64,000 nucleotides of DNA. Source: WTAW01 sp964406575. GTDB taxonomy: Bacteria; Acidobacteriota; Aminicenantia; Aminicenantales; Aminicenantaceae. The notes under the pieces are model-generated. The model was not told the DNA's origin, did not search any database, and was given only the letters and a program-made list of their open reading frames with translations. Made by a program: the position numbers and the translations under genes. The DNA is taken from positions 37,401-101,400 of the forward strand of contig CAYOSH010000017.1 in the NCBI GenBank assembly GCA_964406575.1, read 5' to 3'. Shown here one piece after another: positions 33,256 to 42,321 of this stretch. The stretch's first letter is position 1. Each line of letters starts with the position of its first letter.

Positions 33256-34329
33256 ATGTTTAAAATCGATAAGTTTATAAAAAAACGAAAAGAGAAGATC
33301 GGATCGCCTCCTGGTACACCTGTTTATACAGGCGAGAAAGTTGAGGAAGCTATGCGGATCACTCTCATGGATTATGATGAGGATCACGTCCAAGAAAAAG
33401 AGATTTCCAAGATTGAAGAGTATTGTGGACTTAAAAATACCCCCTCTGTCACCTGGATAAATGTTGATGGGATCCATGACGTTGATGTTATCAATGTCAT
33501 CGGTGAGAGCTTCGGTTTGCATCCTTTGGTTATTGAGGATATCGTACACACAGAACAGCGTCCGAAAATGGAAGATTACGGAGATTATTTGTATCTCGTT
33601 TTCAAGATGCTCACCTATGATGAAAAGAGCAAAGATATACTGGGTGAACAAGTAAGCCTTATCCTATCTGAAAATTTTATGCTCTCTTTTCAGGAACACC
33701 AGGGAGATATCTTCGATTTGATCCGGGAAAGGATCAGGAATGGCAAAGGCCGTATCCGGAAGATGAGGGCAGACTATCTTGCTTATTCTCTGATCGATGC
33801 GGTCGTTGATCACTATTTTGTCATTTTGGAAAAAGTCGGGGAGAGGGTCGAAGAGCTGGAAGAGTCGCTCATCCAAAATGCGAGACCTGAAACCATGCAT
33901 GAGATTCACAGGTTGAAGAGAGAGATGCTGTATATGCGCAAATCTGTCTGGCCTTTGAGAGAATCGATAAACGGATTGGAAAAATCCGATTCTCCCTTCA
34001 TAAAGAAAGCAACGCAAAGATATTTCAGGGATGTTTATGACCACACCATTCAGATTATCGATACGGTCGAGACCTTTCGGGATATGTTATCCGGGATGCA
34101 CGACACCTATCTGACGAGCATTAGCAACCGCATGAACGAGATCATGAAAGTCCTGACGATCATTGCCACCCTGTTTATCCCTCTGACCTTTATTGCGGGA
34201 ATATATGGGATGAATTTCAAGTTCATGCCGGAGCTTGAATGGAAGTGGGGATATTTTGCTGTGTGGGGGATAATGATATCTATTGCACTTGTTATGTTAG
34301 CATTCTTCAAGCGTCGCAAGTGGTTTTGA
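33256..34329 (+). CDS. corA: CorA family magnesium/cobalt transporter
   Basis: 357 residues, full length. The N-terminal cytoplasmic domain (residues 1-290) includes TWINVDGIHDVDVINVIGES and the HPLVIEDIVHTEQRPKMEDY block of the family. Two C-terminal helices follow: IMKVLTIIATLFIPLTFIAG with the selectivity motif GMN in YGMNFKFMPE near residue 318, then WGYFAVWGIMISIALVMLAF. A basic tail (FKRRKWF) ends the chain. The pentameric channel imports Mg2+ (also Co2+ or Ni2+). A ribosome-binding site (GGAGGG) is present, and the gene has its own promoter and terminator, so it is monocistronic. Confidence 0.95.
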   Translation: MFKIDKFIKKRKEKIGSPPGTPVYTGEKVEEAMRITLMDYDEDHVQEKEISKIEEYCGLKNTPSVTWINVDGIHDVDVINVIGESFGLHPLVIEDIVHTEQRPKMEDYGDYLYLVFKMLTYDEKSKDILGEQVSLILSENFMLSFQEHQGDIFDLIRERIRNGKGRIRKMRADYLAYSLIDAVVDHYFVILEKVGERVEELEESLIQNARPETMHEIHRLKREMLYMRKSVWPLRESINGLEKSDSPFIKKATQRYFRDVYDHTIQIIDTVETFRDMLSGMHDTYLTSISNRMNEIMKVLTIIATLFIPLTFIAGIYGMNFKFMPELEWKWGYFAVWGIMISIALVMLAFFKRRKWF

Positions 34330-34377
34330 GGACTGATGGTCGGATCACTTCAATAATTGTGTAAAGAGTGAACAAGC

Positions 34378-34417
34378 GGGAATCGGTCCTTTTGGATTAA
34401 GAGCCGAGTCCCCTTTT
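34378..34417 (+). terminator. Intrinsic terminator downstream of corA
   Basis: GGGAATCGG (34378-34386) pairs with CCGAGTCCC (34404-34412) with one internal mismatch and a 17-base loop, followed by CTTTTCATTTT. Confidence 0.55.
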
Positions 34418-34477
34418 CATTTTCCATTAAATGATTTAATATAGAGATGTATCAAATTTGAATACGGAGTGGTCATC

Positions 34478-35146
34478 ATGCATGTTCAGAAGTCCTTCAT
34501 AAGAGGAAAAATCAAAGTTATGATTGCACTGAGTGCACTATTTCTCTCATGTGCCAGTCATAGTTCTGTTTCTCTAGCCCGGGGACAATCCCCTGATCCC
34601 TATGAGCAGGGCTTGGCCTTACTCAAGCAGTTTAAATACGGCGAGGCCAAAGCCAGTTTTGACAAGGCGATCGCTAGCAATCCTAAGAATAAAAAAGCAT
34701 TCTATTACAGGGGAACAGCGAGAATAGAGCTTGGTCAGCTGGAATCGGCAAAAGTTGACTTCGACAAAGCTCTCCAGATCGATCCGAAATATGCTCTCGG
34801 GTATGTGGGCAAAGCTCAAGTCTACATCAAGAACAAAAACTTTACTAAGGCCATGGAGCAGTTGGCTAAGGCTCAGCAAATCGAACCAAAGAATGCCGAG
34901 GCGTTCTATCAGAAAGGAGTGGCCTACGGCTATCAACAGAAAGTTCAAGAGGCCATCGATTCTTTCAAGCGTTGTCTTGAGGTGCAGCCACAGCACGCCT
35001 ATGCAAACTATCAGATCGGGCTCGCTTACTATCAGATCAAAAGGCCTGATCTGACGATCGTCCATTTGGAGCGATTCCTCACACTTGCGCCCACAGCTCC
35101 TGAAGCAGAGCAAGTCAGGAGGCTCTTGAGTTCACTGCGCAGGTGA
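34478..35146 (+). CDS. TPR-repeat lipoprotein
   Basis: About 222 residues from the ATG at 34478 (ACGGAG eight bases upstream); a GTG at 34469 overlaps that site and is less likely. A basic N-terminus leads to a hydrophobic stretch ending in the lipobox-like ALFLSCAS, so the mature protein is probably lipid-anchored at Cys near residue 29. About five TPR units follow (for example FKYGEAKASFDKAIASNP, ESAKVDFDKALQIDPKYA, QEAIDSFKRCLEVQPQHA). TPR lipoproteins act as scaffolds in the periplasm, for instance near the Bam machinery. It is convergent, 19 bases away, with the TamB-Omp85 fusion gene. Confidence 0.8.
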   Translation: MHVQKSFIRGKIKVMIALSALFLSCASHSSVSLARGQSPDPYEQGLALLKQFKYGEAKASFDKAIASNPKNKKAFYYRGTARIELGQLESAKVDFDKALQIDPKYALGYVGKAQVYIKNKNFTKAMEQLAKAQQIEPKNAEAFYQKGVAYGYQQKVQEAIDSFKRCLEVQPQHAYANYQIGLAYYQIKRPDLTIVHLERFLTLAPTAPEAEQVRRLLSSLRR

Positions 35147-35165
35147 GGGGAACTTCCTTCGATTC

Positions 35166-38100
35166 TCAAAATGCTTGACCGATACTGAAATAGAAGACTC
35201 CTTTTTTCTCGAATTCCTGGGGGGCAAGGTTGATCCCATAGTCCAGCCGGAGGAAAATCGCAGGAATGTTCAATCGCAATCCTAACCCGAGACTGGTGCG
35301 GACATCGAAGGGGTTAAAATCGGTAAGTCTTTCATAGACATTCCCCAAATCAAAAAAAGCCACTCCCTCCAGCCATTTATAAAGAGGAAATCGCAGTTCC
35401 TGATTTATAATAAAAAGAGCTTCTCCGCCTAAAGGAGCTTGGAAGAAGGGGTTGTAGGGTCCAACCATATCCCTTTCAAATCCACGTATGGAGTTGGCCC
35501 CGCCAGCGAAAAACCGTCGACTCGGTATCAAGACTTGATCAAAGGCATCTGCCAGCCCGATGCGGTAGTTGGAGGCCCATACCACCTTGGCGGAAATGGG
35601 CCGATAAAGGGAATACTGGCCAAAAAAACGGATGTAATTGAGGTCAGTCTTTAGAAACTCAGGAGAATAGGTCAAGCTTAGTGATAGGAAAGATCCGTGC
35701 TTGGCATTGAGCATGCTTGTTCGTGTATCTCTCACTAAAAAAGTTTGAAATTCCGGGAGGAAAAGCTTGATGTCGAAAGGGAAGGGGCCGATTGACTCCA
35801 GCTCATAGGTGTGAATCTGATTGATTCGGAAAAGGTAAGATAGGGATGAGGCCAGAGGCATTTTCAGCTGCTGCTGGACCGTCAGCCCGAACTCGTCAGA
35901 TTTGAAGAGGGATTCGATCTCTTCTTTGTAGAAGAAAGAATAAAGAGTGTTGAATCGTTTGTCGAACAAGTACGGGTCTTGGAGAGAAAAGCGGAAATCC
36001 TTTTGGCGCTCGTTCTGCCTGTAAAAGAACATGCCGTTAATCCCCCTGCCCACGATGTTGACCAGGTCTAACTGACCAAAGCCTTCCAGCTTTTCTTCGG
36101 AGTTATAACGCAGGCCATAACTCACGGAGAACCTTGGATCCTCTCTAACTTCGACTAGAATTTTTGCCCGATTGTTCAGGCCCACGTTATTCTCCCTTCG
36201 TATGTTCACGGTTCTGAAGATCATCAGGTCATAGAGTTTTTTCTGGCTGGTGATCAGATCCTCCGTTCGCAGAATATCGCCCTCTTTAAACGTAAGTTCT
36301 CTGCGTATGACGTGCTCAGATGTGCGTTGGTTTCCGCGGACTTCAATGGAGGATATCGTGTGGATTTCTCCTTCCTGAATAGTGTAGACAAGAATTATGG
36401 CCACCTGATCGGGCTCATAGAGCGTCTGCACATCGATCTTGACATCGTGGTAGCCTCGCGACCGGTAATAACTGTAGAGCATGTTGGTGTCTGAGGCGAG
36501 ATTCGTGGGAGAAAATACGACTCCCTCTTTCAAACTCATGGCATTCCTGAGATCAAAATCTGGGAAAGCAGAATTTCCGGCGATTTGAACTCTAGAGATT
36601 CGGCTTTGAAAACCCTGTTCGATGGGGAGAGTGATGTCGATGGTCCGCCTTTCACGGACAAAGAGAACTCGAGGACGGCTGATCGTAGCATTCTGATAAC
36701 CGTATTCTGCGAAAAGAGCTTCAATCCGCAATTTCGCCCGCTTGAAATCAGATAACAACGCCCACACACCTTTTCCTTTGGCCTTAGGAATGCCCGATAC
36801 GGCCGTCTTGATCGCTTTCGGGGAGAATGAACTCTGCCCATCAATGGCGAAGTTTCTGATCTTGTATCTGGGCCCAGGGCTTGTGGAAAAGACATAAACC
36901 GATTTTCCGTTGTCTTCAATTTTTGTATCTGACACTTTGGCGTCAAGGTGACCTTTGCTGTTGAGATCATGGAGGATCTGTTTTTTTGCATGGGAGACAG
37001 ACATTTCTGCGGGAAGCCTTCCATCCCATTTTTCGATCACTTCTCTCTTGAGCTTTTTGCTGAGGGGATCCCCCTCAAAAGCAATGGCCGCAGGGCTGTT
37101 AGGGGAGATATCGAAAGAGATTGTGATGGAGTCGCTGGTGTCATGTTGGAGCAGGGGTTTGATAACCGCATTGAGATAGTCATTGGCCTTGTAAAAAGCT
37201 TCCAGCGTATTGATCGTCTTGCGTAGATCTCTGTAGCTGAAGTCAGCCCCTCTCTTGAGCGACCGGGACATGCGGCTCAGGTCACTTTTTGGGAAAACGG
37301 GATCTCCTTCGAATCGGATGTCTTTGATGTTGGACTGTTTGTATCGGAGAGTCGCGAGAGCTTTTTCCCCTCCACTAGGGTTTTCCAAGAAAAGTCGGTG
37401 GCTGAAGCTCGCCCCGTAGCTTCCGTCGTCCTTGGCGAAAGATTGGAGGGCAAAATTTCTATTGAAGCTGTAGTCCAGGATCCATGTCTGTTTCTGCGTG
37501 TCGCTGATATCTATCGAATAGACAAGGTCCAACGCGCGGATCAAGCCCTTCCGGAATGTGAACCTGGCTCCAGGATCCTCTTCGGACGCAATGTTGATGG
37601 GCTCGATGGAGACCTCTTCGGCTCTGAGAATATTTTTGATTCTGTTTGTAAAGGGAGAAGCAAACGGGCTCCAGAAGAACAGCATCAACTGGTCGCCGAT
37701 GACGCTTGCCGCATCGGCCCGCAGTTTCTCTATACCGTATCCTGTGATGAGGAGAGAAGCCAGTTCGATTTCCGATAAGTTCGATGAAGAACTGAGGCCA
37801 AATTCCAGGTTTGTAATAGTGCCTGAGATGATCAGGGTGACCATCACATTATCATAGTCATGACGTATCTGGGTGTGTGCAGTGATCGATAATTGCCCTT
37901 CAAGCGGGTCGGTGTCCTGAAAATCCAAACCAGCCTGTTCAACCTCATATTCGCGGTTTCCAAAGACGATCTGCCCGGTCTCCCTCTCCCTGTTCCGGAC
38001 AAAGCCTGAGAGCCGGGGATCGAAAACGGTTCCGCTGACTCGGATATTTGCATCCAGTTCCAGATCGGCCAGATTATTTTCGATGATGAACGCATCGACG

Positions 38101-41100
38101 GTTGAAAATTCTATGTTGAGGTTTAGAGATCTGATGCTGGGTGGGATATCGGTCCGTAACGCTCTGCGTTGTCTCCGCAGAGTGTTGATGAGTTCGCCTC
38201 CTGGGTAGATGTCGGCATTGTAATAGGACTGGATGATTTTTACGTCCCCCCCAAGAAACCACTCCTTCTCTCTTTTTTCCAGAGTGAGAGTCCCATTAGA
38301 AAGCGCTTGAAATCCCTCAGGGTAGTTCATCTGGACCCTGTCGGCCTTCAATTCGAATCTGGTGGATACGATCTCGAATGAGCGGGTAACAACTTTCCCT
38401 TGAATATTTATGGAACCCCCGTTGACGATTCCTTCAAGAGAAAGTAAGGCCGTCTCCGCATCAGGAAACTCAAACGTTCCGTTGACATTTGTGGCAAGAA
38501 GCGATGGGTCTTCCAGCTGAAAAAAACCGTTCGATATCTTCCCATGCCCGCTGACCACCGGGCTTACTAGAGCTCCCTGCAAATTGAGATCGAATGACAG
38601 ATTTCCACCCAGGACTGCATCTTCTATGAGAGAGGACAGAACCGCGCTGTCCAAAGATGCGGAAACTCGAGCATCTATCTGTGCTTCCGGCTGTAGGCTC
38701 AGCTTACAGTCAGCTTGAAGGAATGATTCCCCGCCTGAAAGTCTAAATTTATTGAGATGTAATATGCCGTCCCTCATGCCGAACAGGATCTTTTCCTCAT
38801 TTGACATCTTGAATTCATCGAGAGAAAATTCCAGTCTTGTCAGCTCCCCGTCCATTTCGAGGCGCAAGAGTGATGTGAAATCACCTTGAAGCCTTACAGT
38901 GCCATCAATCCTCCCTCCCAATTGTATGCCCAGTCTTTTCGAAAGAATTTCGGCAAAATTATCGAGGTTCAGCTCGGAAAGGGAGACGATGATCTCGTTC
39001 TTAGCTTGAACCTGTGTCAAGTCCTTGCCGGACAGATCCCCCGGGAATAGCGGGGACAAAAAAATCTCTCCTGTTGCAGAGATATTTCCCCCGCCGACTC
39101 CAATCGAGAACTGATCCAAGTGCAATATGTTTTTCTTGATTTCGGATTTCAGTGAAATATCGTGGAAATTGAGGGGAATGAATGAAGAAGCCAAATGCCC
39201 ATTTTCCATTTCTACAGAGGCATTGAGGACCGGCTCTGATAGAGATCCAGAAAGGCTTCCTTCGATATTGAGCACACCTGAGGCTTCTGTTCCGGGTAAA
39301 AGAGCCTCCAAGATCCGGAGATTGATAGATCCATTTAGATTGATATTGCCCCGGTGCTCTTCTTTTAGAGGAAGACTCCCCGACACGGAAAACTCTGTTT
39401 GGGGACCCTTGAGCGAGAATTCCTCGATGATCAACTCGTGGTTTTGAATTTTTACAACAATCGGGATTTGGCTGAGAATTGTAAAGTCTTTGTACCGGAA
39501 CGAACTCCGTTCCAGGTTTAAAGAAAGCGTGGAATTTGTCCAATCTTTCAGAGGGATGACAAAATCAGCCACTGCCGAGATTTGAGATGCGATGGGGGAG
39601 GGCAGCGGTTCCAACCCTGACCGGATCGTGTGCCAAATATCGATCGATTCTGTTTTGAGTTGTCCTTGGATGAGATAAGGTTCCTCTAAGATGAGTTTTG
39701 CTTCCACAGAAGTCTGCCCGAGCGGTGTCTCCATTCGAATATCGACCATCCGGCCATCCGATACCGCTTTCAGAGTCAGGGATTCCACTCGAACACTCTG
39801 AACAATGACATTTTCCATTGACAATTGGAGGGCAAAAACCGGATTCTCGACTGTGCCGTTCCCCTTGAGCTCGAACTGGGCTAAGCCCGAGACAGTGCCT
39901 TCCTCAGGATTTAACGTTTGAAAAGAAGAGAGATCGATTCCCTTGCCCGCAATGTTCACCTCGAAAGCACGTGTTGTCAAATCCAGTTCCACTGTGCCCT
40001 CAAGAATGCCTCCGGCTTTGACAATACTGATTCTTTCAAGTACCAGGTTTTGTCCCGCGAACTGTCCTCTGAGTTCCACAGAGTCAAAGCCCTCATTGTT
40101 CACAACGAGAGTATTGAATATCCCTGAAAATTGGACAGAGGGATCACTCATTTTCCCGGATAGAACCACTTCCCCTGAAAAAAGTCCTTGAACAGAGTAT
40201 TGATCCTGGATCAGCGATATGAAAGGTGCGATCTCCATATCTGCGGCTCTCAGTCTGAGTTCGGCTGAAGGGAGGACGGGTTTATCAGATGGATCTAGAG
40301 ACACATGGCCGCCCAGCGTTATCTCGCCTTTATCAGTCCCGATTGTGAGCGTCAGGACATTGATCCTCTTCTCTGCATACGTGAGTTCAGCCTTCAATGT
40401 GTGGAATTTGCTCATGTTGAGCGAGATATCGCTACCGGCGACTGTCAAGGCCGCTTTGGGCTTGTCAAAGCTGCCGGAAGCTTCCCCCTCCAATAAGAGT
40501 TGTCCATCGAGCTGGATCGGCGGGAGGTTCTTTAATGCCGGAAGTAACGAATCCCTTTTCATGCGTTTAAGGAGTCGTTCAACATCCTGAAGGCTTTCTG
40601 ATTTCAGTCGATAGTTCACCTTGAACCGGTTTGAACGGTTGAGACTCCCAGAAAGAGTAATCGCTGTTTGGTTCAAGCGCATCGAGCTGGGAAAAACTTC
40701 TATATCTCCGTTTGTGACATGGAATGAAATATTTCCTTCGAGATCGATGCGGTCCTGAACGGAGGAGGGTGGTATCGATAATGAGTCAAAGCGTATTTCT
40801 CCTTCCGCATTGATAGAATCGAGCGCGGGCTCTTTCCATTTTGCGGAGATGTGTCCGCTGCTCACGGTGGAAAAAAGAGGATCGAGTTTGGGCAACAGGT
40901 GCTTGAACGCAGAAAGCTTCACAGAGTTCCATTGAAAGTCCGCGGATGAGTCTCCTTTTTTGAGAAGGTCAAGAATAAGATTTCCCTTCAAATTTCCGTC
41001 TGAATCCTCGATCTTAAAGTTGCGCAAAGCGATACGAGTCTGATCACCTTGAAAATCCCCTTCCAGTTTCTTCAGATGAATGTCAGCCACAAGGACGTCC

Positions 41101-42017
41101 TGTCCTTGCACATGGCCGTCATATGTGAGATCGGACCCCGTGCCTTTTAAGGATGTCGTGACCGATAGGATCCCCCCGAACTCATGCCCGATCTGGGATA
41201 TCTTTTTAAGGAAATCCATCTGCAGAGTTCCTTGTATCGCAAGAAGGTATTGCGGATTTTCCTGATAATCCTGGATGTGACCCGATGCGCTGACGGCGAA
41301 TGGCTCTGTTTCGAAAAGAAAACGTGTGATCTGAATAGAATTGTCATCGAATGTCAGTTCCGTCAGGAATTTATCCAGAGAGAATTGGGATTCGAAAACC
41401 TTGAACTCCCCGGACCGCGCTGTAAGCATCCCTTGGTGGAACTCGTTTTTTTCCTCGAAATGAATGTTTATGGATATATCGTCGATAAACGCGGTGATCG
41501 GATACTCCCTGTCCTGATAATCGATTTTACCTTTGTCCAGCTGAAAATCGTCAATCCTGAGGGAAAAAGGCTTATTCCTGGGCGGTTTGACTTTTTTCGT
41601 CGAGGAGGGCATCCTCTTTTTCGCGCTGAGCCGCACCTTAGGCTCTGTGATGTGAAATTTCTGAATATGAACCTTTTTTCCGAGCAATGTCATGAGTGAA
41701 AGATTGACGGAAAGCTTTTGAGCGTCAAAACTTTGTAAGATCGAATCCTCTGGAGCTAACGGAATAATTTTCAGCTCCTCGAACGAGGCGCTGAGACGGA
41801 ACACGTTAAGATCAAAAGATCCGGCGGAAATAGACAGGTTGGCATTTGTTCGAAGGAGGCGGTCGATTCTGGAAAATACGTACGACTTGAATTTTGTCGT
41901 TTGGAGACTAATGACTCCTCCGACTAGGGCAATCGTCAGGAAAATAAGAAGCCCGTAAAGAACGCGCTTCCTCCGCTTCTTGTCTCTCTTTTGAGTAGTC
42001 TGAAGAACTCCGTGCAT
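35166..42017 (-). CDS. TamB-like protein fused to an Omp85 (TamA/BamA-type) outer-membrane barrel
   Basis: 2283 residues in one uninterrupted frame. A single inner-membrane anchor, VLYGLLIFLTIALVGGVISL, is near 19-38. It is followed by about 1,200 residues of AsmA/TamB-type repetitive beta structure and a conserved TamB C-terminal (DUF490) domain at about 1190-1545, with SGTVFDPRLSGFV, GQIVFGNREYEVEQA and ELASLLITGYG. Residues about 1550-1960 form roughly five POTRA domains (YKIRNFAIDGQSSF, ISRVQIAGNSAFPD, ISSIEVRGNQRTSEHVIRRE). Residues about 1962-2283 form an Omp85 barrel with the loop-6 motif NSIRGFERD near 2175 and a C-terminal Phe (FYFSIGQAF). TamB spans the periplasm from the inner membrane and TamA sits in the outer membrane, so the fusion joins two partners in the correct topological order. 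It probably moves lipids or assembles outer-membrane proteins. Confidence 0.92.
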   Translation of the reverse strand: MHGVLQTTQKRDKKRRKRVLYGLLIFLTIALVGGVISLQTTKFKSYVFSRIDRLLRTNANLSISAGSFDLNVFRLSASFEELKIIPLAPEDSILQSFDAQKLSVNLSLMTLLGKKVHIQKFHITEPKVRLSAKKRMPSSTKKVKPPRNKPFSLRIDDFQLDKGKIDYQDREYPITAFIDDISINIHFEEKNEFHQGMLTARSGEFKVFESQFSLDKFLTELTFDDNSIQITRFLFETEPFAVSASGHIQDYQENPQYLLAIQGTLQMDFLKKISQIGHEFGGILSVTTSLKGTGSDLTYDGHVQGQDVLVADIHLKKLEGDFQGDQTRIALRNFKIEDSDGNLKGNLILDLLKKGDSSADFQWNSVKLSAFKHLLPKLDPLFSTVSSGHISAKWKEPALDSINAEGEIRFDSLSIPPSSVQDRIDLEGNISFHVTNGDIEVFPSSMRLNQTAITLSGSLNRSNRFKVNYRLKSESLQDVERLLKRMKRDSLLPALKNLPPIQLDGQLLLEGEASGSFDKPKAALTVAGSDISLNMSKFHTLKAELTYAEKRINVLTLTIGTDKGEITLGGHVSLDPSDKPVLPSAELRLRAADMEIAPFISLIQDQYSVQGLFSGEVVLSGKMSDPSVQFSGIFNTLVVNNEGFDSVELRGQFAGQNLVLERISIVKAGGILEGTVELDLTTRAFEVNIAGKGIDLSSFQTLNPEEGTVSGLAQFELKGNGTVENPVFALQLSMENVIVQSVRVESLTLKAVSDGRMVDIRMETPLGQTSVEAKLILEEPYLIQGQLKTESIDIWHTIRSGLEPLPSPIASQISAVADFVIPLKDWTNSTLSLNLERSSFRYKDFTILSQIPIVVKIQNHELIIEEFSLKGPQTEFSVSGSLPLKEEHRGNINLNGSINLRILEALLPGTEASGVLNIEGSLSGSLSEPVLNASVEMENGHLASSFIPLNFHDISLKSEIKKNILHLDQFSIGVGGGNISATGEIFLSPLFPGDLSGKDLTQVQAKNEIIVSLSELNLDNFAEILSKRLGIQLGGRIDGTVRLQGDFTSLLRLEMDGELTRLEFSLDEFKMSNEEKILFGMRDGILHLNKFRLSGGESFLQADCKLSLQPEAQIDARVSASLDSAVLSSLIEDAVLGGNLSFDLNLQGALVSPVVSGHGKISNGFFQLEDPSLLATNVNGTFEFPDAETALLSLEGIVNGGSINIQGKVVTRSFEIVSTRFELKADRVQMNYPEGFQALSNGTLTLEKREKEWFLGGDVKIIQSYYNADIYPGGELINTLRRQRRALRTDIPPSIRSLNLNIEFSTVDAFIIENNLADLELDANIRVSGTVFDPRLSGFVRNRERETGQIVFGNREYEVEQAGLDFQDTDPLEGQLSITAHTQIRHDYDNVMVTLIISGTITNLEFGLSSSSNLSEIELASLLITGYGIEKLRADAASVIGDQLMLFFWSPFASPFTNRIKNILRAEEVSIEPINIASEEDPGARFTFRKGLIRALDLVYSIDISDTQKQTWILDYSFNRNFALQSFAKDDGSYGASFSHRLFLENPSGGEKALATLRYKQSNIKDIRFEGDPVFPKSDLSRMSRSLKRGADFSYRDLRKTINTLEAFYKANDYLNAVIKPLLQHDTSDSITISFDISPNSPAAIAFEGDPLSKKLKREVIEKWDGRLPAEMSVSHAKKQILHDLNSKGHLDAKVSDTKIEDNGKSVYVFSTSPGPRYKIRNFAIDGQSSFSPKAIKTAVSGIPKAKGKGVWALLSDFKRAKLRIEALFAEYGYQNATISRPRVLFVRERRTIDITLPIEQGFQSRISRVQIAGNSAFPDFDLRNAMSLKEGVVFSPTNLASDTNMLYSYYRSRGYHDVKIDVQTLYEPDQVAIILVYTIQEGEIHTISSIEVRGNQRTSEHVIRRELTFKEGDILRTEDLITSQKKLYDLMIFRTVNIRRENNVGLNNRAKILVEVREDPRFSVSYGLRYNSEEKLEGFGQLDLVNIVGRGINGMFFYRQNERQKDFRFSLQDPYLFDKRFNTLYSFFYKEEIESLFKSDEFGLTVQQQLKMPLASSLSYLFRINQIHTYELESIGPFPFDIKLFLPEFQTFLVRDTRTSMLNAKHGSFLSLSLTYSPEFLKTDLNYIRFFGQYSLYRPISAKVVWASNYRIGLADAFDQVLIPSRRFFAGGANSIRGFERDMVGPYNPFFQAPLGGEALFIINQELRFPLYKWLEGVAFFDLGNVYERLTDFNPFDVRTSLGLGLRLNIPAIFLRLDYGINLAPQEFEKKGVFYFSIGQAF

Positions 42018-42321
42018 CGGTCTGTCTCGGAAAGAATCGTTGAATGGAAAGAGCCTACCAGCTGATATCTTTAGCGAGTTATTTCAATATCATCATACCT
42101 TTAAAGCATGGTCTCTTTCAAGTTGAACGGATTCCATTTAGATGATGCGTTCTTCAATGCTCACCCTGTTCTCAGCAACAAATAAATATTTAAAATATCG
42201 TTATTGCATTGATGGGACTAATTGGCATCTCTTGTATTATGAAAAATTCCCAAAAAAACATTGATAAGGACCAGTGCCAAAGTTGTGTCGTTATTGAGAT
42301 GTTTTCGGTATAACCCTTCAC
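42018..42321. other. Intergenic region between two minus-strand envelope genes
   Basis: A gap of 304 bases. No gene, clear promoter or terminator is seen; the sequence is AT-rich without notable repeats. Confidence 0.4.
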
